Shown here: positions 10,151 to 21,000 of the stretch, one piece after another
Position numbering within the stretch: the first letter of the stretch is position 1
Layout: every line of letters begins with the position of its first letter
Origin: Pyrrhosoma nymphula
Lineage: Eukaryota; Arthropoda; Insecta; Odonata; Coenagrionidae
Direction: 5' to 3'
Length of the DNA: 64,000 nt
Assembly (NCBI GenBank): GCA_963573305.1
Contig: OY754328.1
Span: 41,469,822 to 41,533,821 of the forward strand
Notes under the pieces: model-generated
What the model was told of the DNA's origin: nothing
Database searches by the model: none
What the model saw: only the letters and a program-made list of their open reading frames with translations
Program-made: the position numbers and the translations under genes

Positions 10151-11009
10151 GAAATATTTACTCGAAGTTACCTCCATGACTGTCAACTAAACTGTCCTTG
10201 ACGGAGCTGTCAGTTTTTGGGGTAGTTCCTCGAAGTGATGGCGCTCAGTACAAGGCCCAGTCGTGCGTCTCGGGTAGGCAAAGCTGTGATGTAAAACTAA
10301 GACGCTATTGAAAGATGACTGCAAAGTTTACTTTAAAAATCAATTACAACGCGGATTGAATTCTTGAAGCAGGCGCGAGCGTGCAACGTATATCCATCAG
10401 GTTGGCTGAAAATATGATCGTACCTTGAAAAGACAATTGTTGTATGCATTCCATGACAGTACTACCTCTTTCAATGCATGGAGTTTTTTAAATCAATCAG
10501 CCATTAATGCCATTTAATGACTCAAAATTCATAATGATGCCATACTATATGAAGCAGAAATGGTTTTTATTTTCAAATAAATAAAACTGGCTGCATTCGA
10601 TGCTTCCAAATTGTTGGAAATTATTGAACGCATCACGGACGTAAGATCATATCATCACTTCACGGGCTGGCAAATGAAATTTATGGCAGTGTATACGCTG
10701 ATGCAATGTAGGTAGTGTGTCAGTGAACGCGATTGCGAGGCAAAAGGGGGGAGAAATATTATTTGTTTCTCTAATGCTCGCCCTGTGCACTGTGGTAAAT
10801 CACGGACAAATGGTTCACCAGACAAGGGATGTTTGTAATCTATTAAATATTCGATGCGAGACTGGACATGGTGATTCACTCGCTAACAATTTGGTGGTGC
10901 GCCTGCCACTTGTCCAGCTTTAACTTCATAAATTGAACTTTCATACTGGCCACGATATATGAGGTTCTGTCTGGAGGAGGCCTGGATATTGCAGTTCGGA
11001 GTATCTCTC
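10151..11009. other. Intergenic DNA, nothing recognised
   Basis: Mixed composition. No domain-bearing frame, TIR or repeat pair is seen. Paired frames 10655-10879 and 10717-10923 on opposite strands look like chance. Confidence 0.4.
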
Positions 11010-11705
11010 TTTGTTTTTTCTATTTCATTGCGACCCTAGACCCCCAGGGGACCCCCCGGCATCCGCCGCGTCCTCTCCTGTCTTCCCGTGATGCCCTTCG
11101 CGCACACGGCTCGAGTGGACTCACAGTAACACACACCCACGCATCCACGACACTTCCATTTCCACTCTCCTGCGGGGCTATATTCCCAAGGGGAGGAGAA
11201 GGGTATGAGCAGAAGGAAGGGATGAGGGATGGATGGGGTCGAGAGCGACCCCGCGGTTGCCCAGGCGACAAATCAAACTCAAGTGACAGGAGTACGACGG
11301 GATCTGGAGGGGTTCGAGGGGGAACCCTGACTCCCCCACCCTCCTTCCATTAAAGCCCCTTCTTCTCTCCCGGCTATCGTACCCTGGCTACGAGCGCGGC
11401 TATCTCTCCCACCTCTGCTCACGTCAGGGATTCACGTGTGTGTGTGTGTGTGTGGACGGAGAGAACACACTCACGAGAACACACGCTCACGACGTAGTAC
11501 AATTCCCGGACGTGTTGCAGCGCGTGTTGTACGAACGGATTTGAGCGGTCGGGATGGATTCCGCAGAGGCGAGAGACGACAAGAGGGGAATGTGTCGCCG
11601 TGTGTCGGATTGGAGTCGAAATACGCCGTGACGGCTGCGGGAGGAGAATTGAAGGTTCGGAGGGAGAGAAATGATTCATTGAGAGTGACTGCGTCATTGA
11701 GATAG
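11010..11705. other. GC-rich block with (GT)n microsatellite
   Basis: GC-rich, CpG-containing DNA with a (GT)n run at about 11436-11454. Open frames 11020-11271 (minus), 11419-11697 (minus) and 11436-11705 (plus) have no recognisable domain, and two of them overlap on opposite strands. Such blocks may mark a promoter or untranslated first exon, but I see no TATA box, initiator or splice donor that I would defend. Confidence 0.4.
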
Positions 11706-11930
11706 CGTTAGATGGATTGTATTCATTTTAGTTTTGAAACTGGAAGGCATAGCTTGTGTTCCACGATGATTTTTAACTCTCCTCTCTAGGAAATGTGTTT
11801 AGAAGGAGGGCGGAATGTCATGCTCGTACTGCGATGCCTACTCGTGTTCATTGCTTCGTAATTTGGGTGGGTGATCGACAACTGAAGACAATTGTGTCTT
11901 TAAGGATGAGATGGTAAACGGCCGATTCAA

Positions 11931-12325
11931 CTGAGCGAGTTTACAAGCTACAAGCCGGCGAGTTTAAAAGCTGGCGAGTCAGCTAGTGCGATAGTGATGA
12001 TGACACAAAACTTGCCTCTCGCTGAGTAGCCAAGTAGCTAGCCAGTTTGAATCACGTGTCGTGAATACGTTGTTGACATTTTGTAGACACTGAAACCAGA
12101 AACCATCGGGATACTTGCAGCTAGTTCACTAGTAACTATGATGACACGCGGCTAGTTTACTAGGTAACAAGCCCACACGCCAGCGAGTTGCGAATAAAGT
12201 AGCCCGGCTTTCAAATTTCTCGCAGATTATTTACAATCTGCTAGTTAGCTAGTGGACATGAGTACACTGGGCGAGTTCACTAGCAGCTGGTGAATTCGCT
12301 GTCTTGTAGCTTGTAAACTCGCTCA
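11931..12325. mobile_element. Non-autonomous TIR element, about 395 bp, unclassified
   Basis: The ends TGAGCGAGTTTACAAGCTAC (from 11932) and its exact complement ending at 12325 form a 23-bp perfect terminal inverted repeat. Weaker inverted similarity continues inward for about 20 bases. The interior is filled with scattered GCGAGTT and AGCTAGT motifs, as in subterminal repeats of foldback or hAT-like MITEs. No coding frame. I could not recognise a convincing target-site duplication, so the superfamily is unknown. Confidence 0.65.
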
Positions 12326-12365
12326 ATGTAATTGACCCTTAAGAGCGATTTCGTGGGGGATGGGC

Positions 12366-12402
12366 GAAGGGTGGAGAGAAACCCGGTGTCGGTGTTGGCC
12401 TA
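12366..12402 (+). repeat. Short dispersed repeat shared with 55071-55108
   Basis: The 37-base segment beginning GGGTGGAGAGAAACCCGG aligns with 55071-55108 at about 80 percent of positions. At 55 kb the motif lies just upstream of a tRNA-like SINE head on the opposite strand. It is probably a fragment of one interspersed repeat. Confidence 0.5.
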
Positions 12403-13566
12403 ATTATTGACGGAAGGGACTAAGGATTCCACTCCCCTCACTCAAGTGTCCACTCAAGTCGTATCAAAAGACGGAGTACTGCACTTGAAGTGCTCTTGAC
12501 GTACCTCCCTAGTGGGGCACTACCGAGAATACTCTAGTCTCTATTCCAACCTGAATCCCTTCTACTCGAGTTTCCTCATTACCCCGGTCTGTGACCTCTA
12601 ACTCTCCCGGCAGACAGTAAATCAACTGAATCTTAGTCGCTTAATCATTCCTGTAGGTATTTTTATCCATGCTATGAATTATACTCTAATATTCTCCTGC
12701 CCCTGTATTATACTTGGTCTCACTTGGTATTATACTTTGAATACAATACAATAGGAATTTTTAATTGATCCTCCTACTTTTATTTCTCGTCCTTCTCCAG
12801 GCGGAAGTGCTGGGCCGGCCAAATATCGAAGTGGAAAGGAAAAAAGGAAAATAAAACGAAAGTTGGCCGAGGCTCTTTTTTAGAATATTAACTCTCAAAA
12901 CTATTTTAATTTTCTTTAAATGCTGATTTAGAGTATGATGTACTGCTTATTTAACAAGACTAGCAATTCCATATCCCAAGTAATTCTTCGGGCGTGGATT
13001 CACGTTCCACTAAGGGCTTACGATCTCTGTCAATTCGGCCGAATTGACCGCCGGAGAAGCTTATGGCCAGAGAAAGCATCGTGGCTTTTTGTTGTCTTTG
13101 TAAAAAAAACTATAGCTGCGTTATAAGAAACTATAATTCTACTTATTTCTTGAGAACTCTAGGAATTCTCCTTAGGGATCACTCAATATCTTTATACCGC
13201 TCCAATTTTTGTTCATTTCTGAATCGTCTGATTTATTTGTCTTTTGTGTTTTTCCACAAACAAATACACTGCAATAGCGTAGGAAATTCTGGGGAAGCTT
13301 GGATGTAAATGCCAAAGAGTTTTAAATAAATAAAGTTTACGCTTCAAGTAGAAAATGCATTTTTTTCTTGGCTGACAGCGCCCGTGTACAGCAGTCATGT
13401 TGAGAAAGAACCCCACGACGCAAAGCGGGCGAGAAACGGCGGAGGAGGCAGTGACATTGACGGGATGCGATGTGTACGTACCTGTGATCTTGTGTGCGCA
13501 GCTCAAATATGGTCGGCCTCCTTGTGAATTGCGGCTGGGTGTGGAAGGCTCCTTTATATTTGATCA
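12403..13566. other. Intergenic DNA, nothing recognised
   Basis: No element or gene is recognised. Short frames at 12935-13126, 13063-13308 and 13213-13506 lack domains and conflict between strands. Confidence 0.4.
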
Positions 13567-14637
13567 GCGCCAAGCACTACATACATCTCCTCGTCTTCCT
13601 CGCAAACCTCCCTGTGGTGTGATACCTGGAAACTTAACCTAAACCCTGGAAAATGCAGCATCATGACTCCTGCTCTGAAAACAAAACCCCTGACATTCAA
13701 TTACACCATTAATTCAACTCCCTTAAACAGAGTGGCAGCTATGAAAGACCTAGGTGTTATAACCGACCAAAAACTAAATTACTCCGACCACATTCAGGCT
13801 GTAAAAAGTAAAGCAATGTCATACACCGAAGAGGGTGAAATTCGCCATGAAAAAAACATTTGACTTGACCGGGACTCGAACCTGGATCTCCCTATTGCCG
13901 GTCAGGTGTGTTAGCCTGTTCTTATAAACCTTGTTCATATAAAGCCCCGCTGAAATTCGCTTTGAGTTAAGATGCCTTGGTGGTGTACTGGCTAACACAC
14001 CTGACCGGCAATTGGGAGATTCGGGTTCGAATACCGGTCTAGTCAAATGATTTTTTCATGGCGAATTCGCCGTCTTCGTTGTATATCTTCGCACCCGTGC
14101 GCGTGACTGCGTACCACATATTTGTTAATGCAATGATTGGAAATTAAAGCAATGCCCCTATTAGGCCTTCTTTACCGCTTCACAGAAATTAAAGATCCCA
14201 GAGCACTCCATTCATACTTCTCAACAATTGTCCTTCCCGTAGTATCATATTGCTCCCCAATTTGGTCCATATCAGCCCCAACTAATTTAAAATCCCTTGA
14301 TTGCATCCTCCATTTCTTTGCCAAAATAGTCAAACACAGAGTCCCACCTTTCCGCAATATGTCCTCAAACGCTATTCTGTCTGCCCTTTCCATTTCTAAT
14401 CTCCAAAACTACAGACTTAAAACTGATTTAAAACTCCTCCACAACACCCTTAACTCGACCATTGACTGCCCTGAACTGCTTTCTCTCTTCAACTTTAGGA
14501 TACCAACTCGATCCACCCGCACGCATTCACTACTCCACCTGCGTATTCCTAGGATATCACTCACCCAGCGCTCACCATTATTTCGCCTCTCCTCCCTTCT
14601 TAATTCACTCCCCCACACTGTCGATCCCTTTTATTGA
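13567..14637 (+). pseudogene. Non-LTR retrotransposon reverse transcriptase C-terminus (CR1/Jockey-like), split by a SINE
   Basis: The first part reads LWCDTWKLNLNPGKCSIMTP and goes on through NSTPLNRVAAMKDLGVITDQ to VKSKAM (about 13603-13818). The second part resumes exactly at PLLGLLYRFTEIKDPRALHS and continues SYCSPIWSISAPTN to about 14634. W-C-x-x-W-x-L-x-LN-x-x-KC and KDLGV are hallmark thumb-region motifs of CR1/Jockey-type reverse transcriptases, and Y-x-S-x-I-W follows as expected. The catalytic palm and the endonuclease are missing, so the copy is 5'-truncated. The interruption at 13819-14144 adds 326 bases plus a 10-base target duplication; skipping it returns the same reading frame. 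The reading frame is thus otherwise well preserved, suggesting a fairly young copy before the SINE hit. Confidence 0.8.
13819..14144. mobile_element. Inverted double tRNA-derived SINE insertion
   Basis: This 326-bp unit is flanked by the 10-base duplication TAAAGCAATG (13809-13818 and 14145-14154) and interrupts a LINE frame. It is an inverted repeat: arms 13828-13916 and 13990-14077 are reverse complements with scattered mismatches. Each arm is tRNA-like. On the plus strand an A-box-like TGGTGTACTGG (13981) is followed by a B-box-like GGTTCGAATAC (14024); on the minus strand the B box is GGTTCGAGTCC (complement of 13872-13882). The two heads point outward. SINEs are usually single-headed with a tail, so this palindromic form is unusual. 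Confidence 0.75.
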
Positions 14638-14640
14638 TCA

Positions 14641-14834
14641 TGTAACCATTTCACCACCCTAGCTATATCCAACCAGTCAACAAATTAAATGTTTCCCCTT
14701 TCCATGTTGGGCTCTGCGTTGTTGACTTTTATGTTGTTATTGTATTTTTGTCCTCTGTCATGTTTATTATTAAATGTTTCACTGTAAATTGATGCCACTG
14801 CTACATGTGAAGAATGTTTTAAATAAATAAATAT
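14641..14834 (+). repeat. LINE 3' untranslated tail ending in AAAT repeats
   Basis: Follows the reverse-transcriptase stop and ends in TTTTAAATAAATAAATA near 14834. Short tandem 3' tails of this type terminate many CR1 and Jockey-like elements. It defines the 3' boundary of the copy that begins near 13567. Confidence 0.65.
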
Positions 14835-15110
14835 GCACGAGGAAATTATACGGTGTAACTGCTACTACTGTCACCTTTATGTCAACGACGAACCGCACAG
14901 TTAAACGCCGCGCCGGTGGCTTATGGAAAATTATTCCCCTGATGTCTTAAATGTCGAAATTATATGAGTTAGATTTTTAAAATTTAGAATTGATCGGTTT
15001 TGAATTTAGAATGAGAATATCGGTTAAAAAGAATTCGTATGCGTGAGTTCAAATCACCGCTGAAGGTAACTACAGATCATTTTATACATTCTGTCGGACT
15101 CTTTATCATT
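14835..15110. other. Intergenic DNA, nothing recognised
   Basis: AT-rich, no frame or repeat recognised. Confidence 0.35.
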
Positions 15111-15442
15111 TAATCAGTCCGCTACACCTGCCCATATTCCGTCTCTCCACTTCCCAACGATGCCTATTCTACCACTTACCTTCATTATTCACTAGCTTAG
15201 GTGACGGTTACTCCATTCTTGAACTTTTTCCCTCAAACAACATCCTTACTTCCCAACTGTAACACACTGAAAGACATTCTTTTTCTTCCCATCCTCGCAC
15301 TTGATTATTTGCTTTATTGCGTATTGTGCATAGTGTTGTTCTATTTTAACTGTCATTTTTCTACTCACAACTTCTGGGTAAATTGATCCCAATATAAAAG
15401 GCCTAAGATGCTTAGTTTGGTTATTTTAACAAATAAATAAAT
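15110..15442 (+). repeat. Probable second LINE 3' end
   Basis: Pyrimidine-rich DNA leading to a 3' tail AACAAATAAATAAATCC near 15430-15442. It resembles the 3' untranslated region and AAAT tail of the LINE at 13.6-14.8 kb in style (TTGATCCC, TTATTTTAAC), and lies in the same orientation. No protein motif remains. Assignment rests on the tail and composition only. Confidence 0.4.
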
Positions 15443-15980
15443 CCAAGCACTTCTTTCGATGTGTCTGAATGGCATTAATTTTCACTAATAATAGAATAAA
15501 TATTGTCATTAGCTAATTTCAATAAAAGTTGTGAAACATCCGACTTTTATCTAAATTCCGCGTGCTGTACAAAATCTGAAGTTTAAACGAGAGTTTTCTG
15601 CCCCTCATCATAAAGAAGAATTATTGATTCACTGCTATGACAAAATCTCTTCCTATGTTGAATGCATATCAATGAGTCATTACATTATTCAAATATAAGA
15701 TTATTTTGACGATGTTACCTGCTGAATTACTGTCTTAGTGGCCTTATATAGGCGTGCCAATCAATTTATGATAAAAATATTCCGTTCATCAGAAAATATA
15801 TACACAAATCTGTTTGTCGTTAGCTATCACTCGGTAAATCTGCTATCTTGTTAACCATAGGCCTCGTCAGTTGCGATTTGGCCAATTTACTTTTTATTAC
15901 TTTGCTTTTACCTCTTTTATAGAAACGCCCGAGCATCGAAAAGATTTTTTCAAGAAATGAAATGTATTATCGAAACTTAC
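15443..15980. other. AT-rich intergenic DNA, nothing recognised
   Basis: No frame, TIR or repeat pair is seen. Confidence 0.4.
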
Positions 15981-16182
15981 CACCCCGAATTCTGCATTTT
16001 ATCACAGTTTCGAGGTAATACTGACTTCTTGTGGTACTCAGGTTTACTTTTGGATGAAGTTTATTCTGCTCAAATATCTCTGGTATCGTCTCGTAATTGA
16101 AATACGATTTCGCTTGAGCGGCCGAGGACAGAACTTGGTGTAAATAGAAACGGATATCAGATACTTCAATTCCTACCATTCT
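15981..16182 (-). CDS. Weak candidate exon, function unknown
   Basis: On the minus strand a 70-codon open frame (start ATG at 16179, MVGIEVSDIRFYLHQV) runs into CRIRG and then a good splice donor GGTAAGT (GT at 15980-15979). A pyrimidine-leaning tract ending TCTCTAG lies just before the ATG and could be an acceptor. Amino-acid composition is balanced and not low-complexity, unlike most frames here. I recognise no domain. It lies 27 bases from a TTAA MITE, so it could equally be part of an unrecognised transposon. Treat as a hypothesis only. Confidence 0.25.
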
Positions 16183-16212
16183 CTAGAGAGTAACTCAATC
16201 TTTCAGTCTTAA

Positions 16213-16845
16213 CCCGGGAGTGGTCGCTAAGCTACCTATCACGCGAGCGGTCGCGTGTGAGACTTTTTCTCACACTCAGATGTATCATTGATTATCTATC
16301 ATAGAGCGTTAATTGGCAATATATTAGAGTATATTTAGATTTAATTAATTTCTCTTAATGATCATTTGAGACAATGGTTCCCACATATACACAATTACTG
16401 ATACAATTACGTAATCATTGCAACGTTTACTGGCGATTATATCGTTGGGTATTAATGAAGGAAATTACCATTCTGAAGAAGAAATATTTATTTATGAGGA
16501 CATACATTCTCATGACTCATAAATTTGCATTAACGTATCTGCTCTCCACGAAATGAATCAACTTTGCCCGCATGTTGCGAAAGTGTAACGCAACTGGGTG
16601 ATTCAAAACACTAACGTCAGTGGTCGCGCGATGAGGAAAAGTCTCACACCTTGTAGCCGACGGTATCAGACATATCATTACACAGCTGCGGACGCTTCAT
16701 TTATACTTTATGAGACGGTCTGTCAATAGGAAGAGATAAAAGGTCAGCTAGAAGGAAAGGAAACTTATTCTAACTCATGATTACAAAGTGAGCACAACTT
16801 TAAATTTGGCGTGAGAGAAAATCTCATAGCGCGACCAATGGCGGG
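16213..16845. mobile_element. piggyBac-like TTAA MITE, family A, copy 1 (633 bp)
   Basis: Flanked by TTAA on both sides (16209-16212 and 16846-16849). Ends are CCCGGGAGTGGTCGC and the complement of CCCGCCATTGGTCGC, matching at 12 of 15 positions. CCC-type ends with a TTAA target duplication are characteristic of piggyBac-like elements. Just inside the left end is a hairpin GTGTGAG/CTCACAC. A second copy at 32897-33537 is similar throughout. There is no transposase frame, so it is non-autonomous. Confidence 0.8.
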
Positions 16846-16849
16846 TTAA

Positions 16850-18116
16850 CTCCTCGCTTCTTTTCCTCATCAACGCAACCGTATTAGCTTAGTTTTTTCC
16901 TTGCGTCTGCTCACGGATTTTCCGTCAGCGGAACATCTGGTGCCACGAAAAATAATGAATCCGAAGGTATCTGGGCGCATTGCTTGGCGGTCGGAAGGAA
17001 TATTTCAGCGCCAGGAATTGAGCGGGTTCCAGTGTTCCTGCGATTTTGTTCTCCTCTAGAAGAGGTGCTTATCCGTCTCTTTGTGCTCGCCTGTAATCGA
17101 AGTTTTCATCGCCGATTCGATGGTCGATACTCCTGCAGCGAGATCGCATTCGCCGTCAAGTCTCGCGGGGGACGCAGGGGTCGGAGGGCACCCTGATATT
17201 CTATCTCCAGAGAGAGAGGGGGGTGCGCAGAATTGGTCATCGGTTGATGCTCGCTGTGAACTCTCCACCTTTCGATTATATCTTTGTCAACAACGATCAC
17301 TTTCAGCCAATGAATTTTAATCAGCTAATTAATGATCACGATCAATTAATGTGCACAGATACTCAGCATTCGCTTATACACGACGATTGATTGGGAGTAA
17401 TGAGTGTGATAAGAAAAATTAAAATTAAGCATTCTACCTATGGATGTTTTTCATTTCGATCTAGTTTGCTATAATTTAGCATCTTTGGGATGTAAGTGCA
17501 CTAAATGTGGTGACTGTTACTCGTCTTAAAACATTTAATTTCTAACTAACGCAAGTTAATAGTAAGTTTAATTTTTCTGTCAGAAAGGAATATTTATTAA
17601 TTTCTTTCCCAATCTATTATCTCCTTTTGAGCCTTTAGCGTCAATCTGAAAATCGTTTGAAATTACCTACGTGGGTAATTTTAAGAATAATGCTGGCCAA
17701 AGTAGAGTAGACGGTTTAGCCTCAGTGCTGGATGTAATTTATTTTATGCGTTTGAAAAATTGAAATTCGTTAAGTCTCGTATTTATTTGAACTTTCTTTA
17801 GATATGATAATGATCTTTTGCAATTGCAATCCTTGTAAATACTAGATTACAGTCCTGACAGTCGTTGGCATATCCTGTCTCATATTACTTCTGTTACGAA
17901 TCTTTTTCTGTATTAGAAGAGACATATTTGGGAAGCTATTAAATTTGGTACAGCTTTCAGTTTCTGTGCTTTGTTATATATTATGCATGGAACGCTCTCA
18001 AAGAAAATGTATACCATTTTGATATTTGGTCGAAATGATAAAAGTAAAACCATTATGTTGCAACCTCACCTATTGATTTTTAGTTGATAGGCGTGTAATT
18101 CTTTGGTAACTCTTGT
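16850..18116. other. Intergenic DNA with a GC-richer patch
   Basis: A CpG-containing patch spans about 16980-17270 with several overlapping short frames on both strands (for example 17081-17320 plus, 17056-17268 minus), none with a recognisable domain. The rest is AT-rich. Nothing else is recognised. Confidence 0.4.
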
Positions 18117-18119
18117 TTA

Positions 18120-18200
18120 TGCCGTTGGTGGCCTCAAGGGCCAAGGATTTAGTGTGTGACGGAAGGTGACGGTTTCAAATCCCTGTGACTTCTCTCATCA
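18120..18200 (+). repeat. tRNA-like SINE head (probable)
   Basis: An A-box-like GTGGCCTCAAGG (18128) is followed about 43 bases later by a B-box-like GGTTTCAAATCCC (18171-18183). The spacing suits an internal RNA polymerase III promoter. No cloverleaf with an intact acceptor stem is visible, so this is a SINE head and not a tRNA gene. The extent of the body downstream (to about 18540) is uncertain. Confidence 0.45.
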
Positions 18201-18817
18201 CCATGAGCTTAAACCTCTGCATCAACCTTAAGTTTCTGGGAGGTCGCACGCTGTTAGAGGCGCCCTTTCACACTCCCAATGTGTTGCACCAATTCACCCG
18301 CTGCAGGTCCTAGTTCCGGGTAAGCACCACTCCCACATTGCACCACCAGCTTGGTGTCGAATATTACCTAGCCCTCCCCTTTCTCCCCCTGGGACTTCCT
18401 CTTCTACCGCTCCCATTCCGAAAGGTCGCTTTACAATTCTCGGGGTCTACGCGTCCATACCCAGGGATCCATAATCATTTCACTCCACTCCGTGGATACC
18501 AATGTTGGGAAATTTTGAGGAAAAATCCGCCAATATAGTATGTAGTGCCAACTTATGCCACGTGACTCAATTCACTCGAAAACATTATCGATAACTATTT
18601 GATCCTTAAGCATTGCAGATATTGCGCCGTTAATTAAAACAGTTCTTTGCTTCAATGTCAGAGTCGGATAGTGAGGTGGAACAACGAGGGATTAAGAGAC
18701 AAGTTAAGGCATCGTGGCCAACGTTAAGGTAACAACACAATTTGCAGCTTAGCAATCTCCAATTTATCGAATATTGAATGGATTTTAGAGGACAAATTTT
18801 GAATTTTGAAAAACATT

Positions 18818-18951
18818 TTTTAGAACAAATATAATAGTAGTCAACGAAAATATTTAGTCTTAAAAAGGAACTTCCACCATCATGTTTTAGAACAAATATA
18901 ATAGTAGTTAACGAAAATATTTAGTCTTAAAAAGGAACTTCCACCATCGTG
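18818..18951 (+). repeat. 67-bp tandem duplication
   Basis: Units 18818-18884 and 18885-18951 (each beginning TTTAGAACAAATATAATAG) are nearly identical, differing at a few positions. It is a simple local duplication; no coding frame crosses it. Confidence 0.8.
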
Positions 18952-20655
18952 AAAGTATAATTATTCTTTATCAATCGCATTGTAATTGATTTTGTATATT
19001 TTAACCTCTTGTATCTTTTTAAGTTTCCCCAATTCTCAGAGTGGGTTATTAAGAATTATTAAACATTTCGGTTTTATGGTTAATTAGTTTTATTGGTGGT
19101 GACGCCACAATGTTTTATGGGAATTCGTGTATTAGGACGAATACTTAATTAAGAGCGTTTCACGTAAAGTTCAAAATGGTGTGAGTCTCATGCAGAACCC
19201 TAATACGTATGTAGAACACAACAATTGTCAAGTAAATGTTGTGGCGGTATGTACTATGACTCTGCTCACCCTCTACGCCACGTATAGGCAACTATTTCGA
19301 GCAAATCGCTAAATTTAAGTTAAGTACTTACTTCAGGAAATGATATCCACATATTCGCATTCATGTGTGGTCAGTTTACTACGTAACACCCTGTTAATTC
19401 TACCACTGCTATAGTCCACATCGCACCTCCGGCCTTAAGGAGATTTACATATGGGAACGGACCTCCATTGGAGCCCGTACCGTCCACTTAAAGCGGAACG
19501 CCCTGTATATGAAGAAATATTCAAATAATATGACAATATTAATGCTTGAAATAGAATTATATAATCTAGGGGGCTTTGCAAATTCTTCCATTCTAGTTAA
19601 CATTTTCTTACCCATAAACCTTAATTTCAGTTTAGGGTTGGAGGGATAAAAAGCTATCATCGAAACTAATACATCCACAAGATTTGGGACCATTTATTAT
19701 TATTACGAATTTCAGGGTGGCTACTGTTTGCTTCAGTTCTTAAAAACGATATTTAAAAAAATATTTTAATTTGGCTGTAATTATAAAGATAACGGCGTCT
19801 TCACCGCAATTCATTTGGCATTCTTTAGTTTTCTCAACACTTTTTGCGCATTATTGACGTTCTCTGTACACATTCCGTAGCATTCGTGGTCGCCATGTTA
19901 ATCTCAGACATCTAGTTATGCTTCCATTTCCCTCCTTTAAAGAGCTCCGTTACCACAATTTTTCTACCAATTTCGAGTGGCAAAGAGTACAAATTATTCT
20001 CAGGTCAAGGGTTTATGCATTTTCCCCGCAATGGAGGGAAATGGGAATTTTACGGATTGTTTGAATAAGATTTTTCAGTCGAACGCATTCTTCGGGGACC
20101 GTTTGTAAGTTGTTACTCTCCTGGGATGTTTAGATTCCAACGACCGCTCTAAATGCATTGCAAATCGCTTTCGATTCAAGGGGCGGTGCTTATCTTTCCC
20201 TTCCATCCCTCCCTGGTCCCGGTTGAATGGCTGGAGGTGGGGTGAGGTGGGAGGGGAGGATGGAGGGGAAACTCATAGAAACGGCGTCGGGTGGCGCCGA
20301 ATCTTTACGTAGGTGAAAGAGCCCTCTTCTCCCGTTGTTGCACCCATAAATGTAAATGAGTGCGATTGAGCGCACGATGGAAGGCTATCTCAAGGAGCTC
20401 CCACGGGCCGTTACTAAGGAACAGCTGAACCCCTGCTCTACGCAATACCCGATTATACCATAAACAAAAATATTTAAATTACAGACCTCAACCTCCGTTT
20501 TTGGAGGACGTAATTGTTTCTGTCACTCGCAAACATCCACAACTAAAAACTAAGAAATAATTAAATGATTACTCTTAATTACATATAATTATGTATTAAT
20601 TATGTTTTTCTTCTTTCAGGAGATATAAGTTCATTAATATTTTAATTATTTATTT
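18952..20655. other. Intergenic DNA, little recognised
   Basis: Two minus-strand motifs, ACAGGGTGTTACGTAG (complement near 19382-19397) and ACAGGGCGTTCCGC (complement near 19493-19506), resemble the CAGGGTGTT openings of common insect interspersed repeats, but I could not delimit an element. The minus frame 19445-19693 lies across them. A GC-richer patch lies at 20180-20420. Nothing else is recognised. Confidence 0.35.
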
Positions 20656-20825
20656 ATCTTTACCGACTTTTCACGTTTTTATACGTGCTTTTTCAGGGTT
20701 CATAGAGAGTTCCTTCTGAATTTATTATGTTTATGGGAAGGTATCGTCAAACATTAAACTCAGAAGGAACTCTCTTTGAGTCCTGAAGAAGCATGTATAA
20801 AAGTGCGAAACGTCGGTAAAGAGAT
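20656..20825. repeat. 70-bp inverted repeat with hammerhead-like cores
   Basis: Arms 20656-20724 and 20755-20825 are reverse complements with scattered differences, separated by 30 bases; the inner 16 bases (20704-20719 and 20760-20775) are exact. The right arm carries an intact hammerhead-like core (see 20771-20824) on the plus strand. The left arm carries a decayed version on the minus strand, where CTGAAGA has become CTGAAAA and GAAACGTC has changed. The two cores therefore face away from the centre. Confidence 0.75.
20771..20824 (+). ncRNA. Hammerhead ribozyme-like fold
   Basis: CTGAAGA at 20783-20789 and GAAA at 20807-20810. GCAT and GTGC (20791-20794, 20803-20806) can pair as stem II with one G-T pair. 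TCTCTTT (20771-20777) pairs with AAAGAGA (20818-20824) as the outer part of stem I. GAAACGTC contains a self-complementary ACGT, which could form helix III only between two molecules, and ends in a UC cleavage context. One unpaired A separates CTGAAGA from stem II. Function is inference; no adjacent coding sequence is left. Confidence 0.5.
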
Positions 20826-20845
20826 GTAGGATTTCAGATTTTCCC

Positions 20846-21000
20846 GGCGACGATGTATGTCAGCGATCTCTCGGGGTTTACACCGTGCATTCAGGTCCAT
20901 AGCGGCGGACGTTTCCTCACTCGACTCGGGCGCCGAAACGTCGGCATTCATGGACCTGAATACCCGGTGTAAATCCCGAGAGATCGTTGACTTACGTCGG
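20846..21000. repeat. Inverted repeat with divergent GAAACGTC motifs
   Basis: Arms 20846-20926 and 20935-21000 are reverse complements over most of their length (shared GATCTCTCGGG, TTTACACCG, ATTCAGGTCCAT). Each strand has a GAAACGTC near the centre, at 20935-20942 on the plus strand and as GACGTTTC at 20918-20925 for the minus strand. The CTGANGA box is not recognisable, so this looks like a related but more decayed or different terminal-repeat family. It follows the previous palindrome by only 20 bases, and both right arms end in ACGTCGGTAAAGAGA. Confidence 0.7.

Noticed and set aside
13869..14040. Functional tRNA genes
   Set aside because: A- and B-box-like motifs are present, but the acceptor stems do not pair and the unit has SINE-type insertion flanks.
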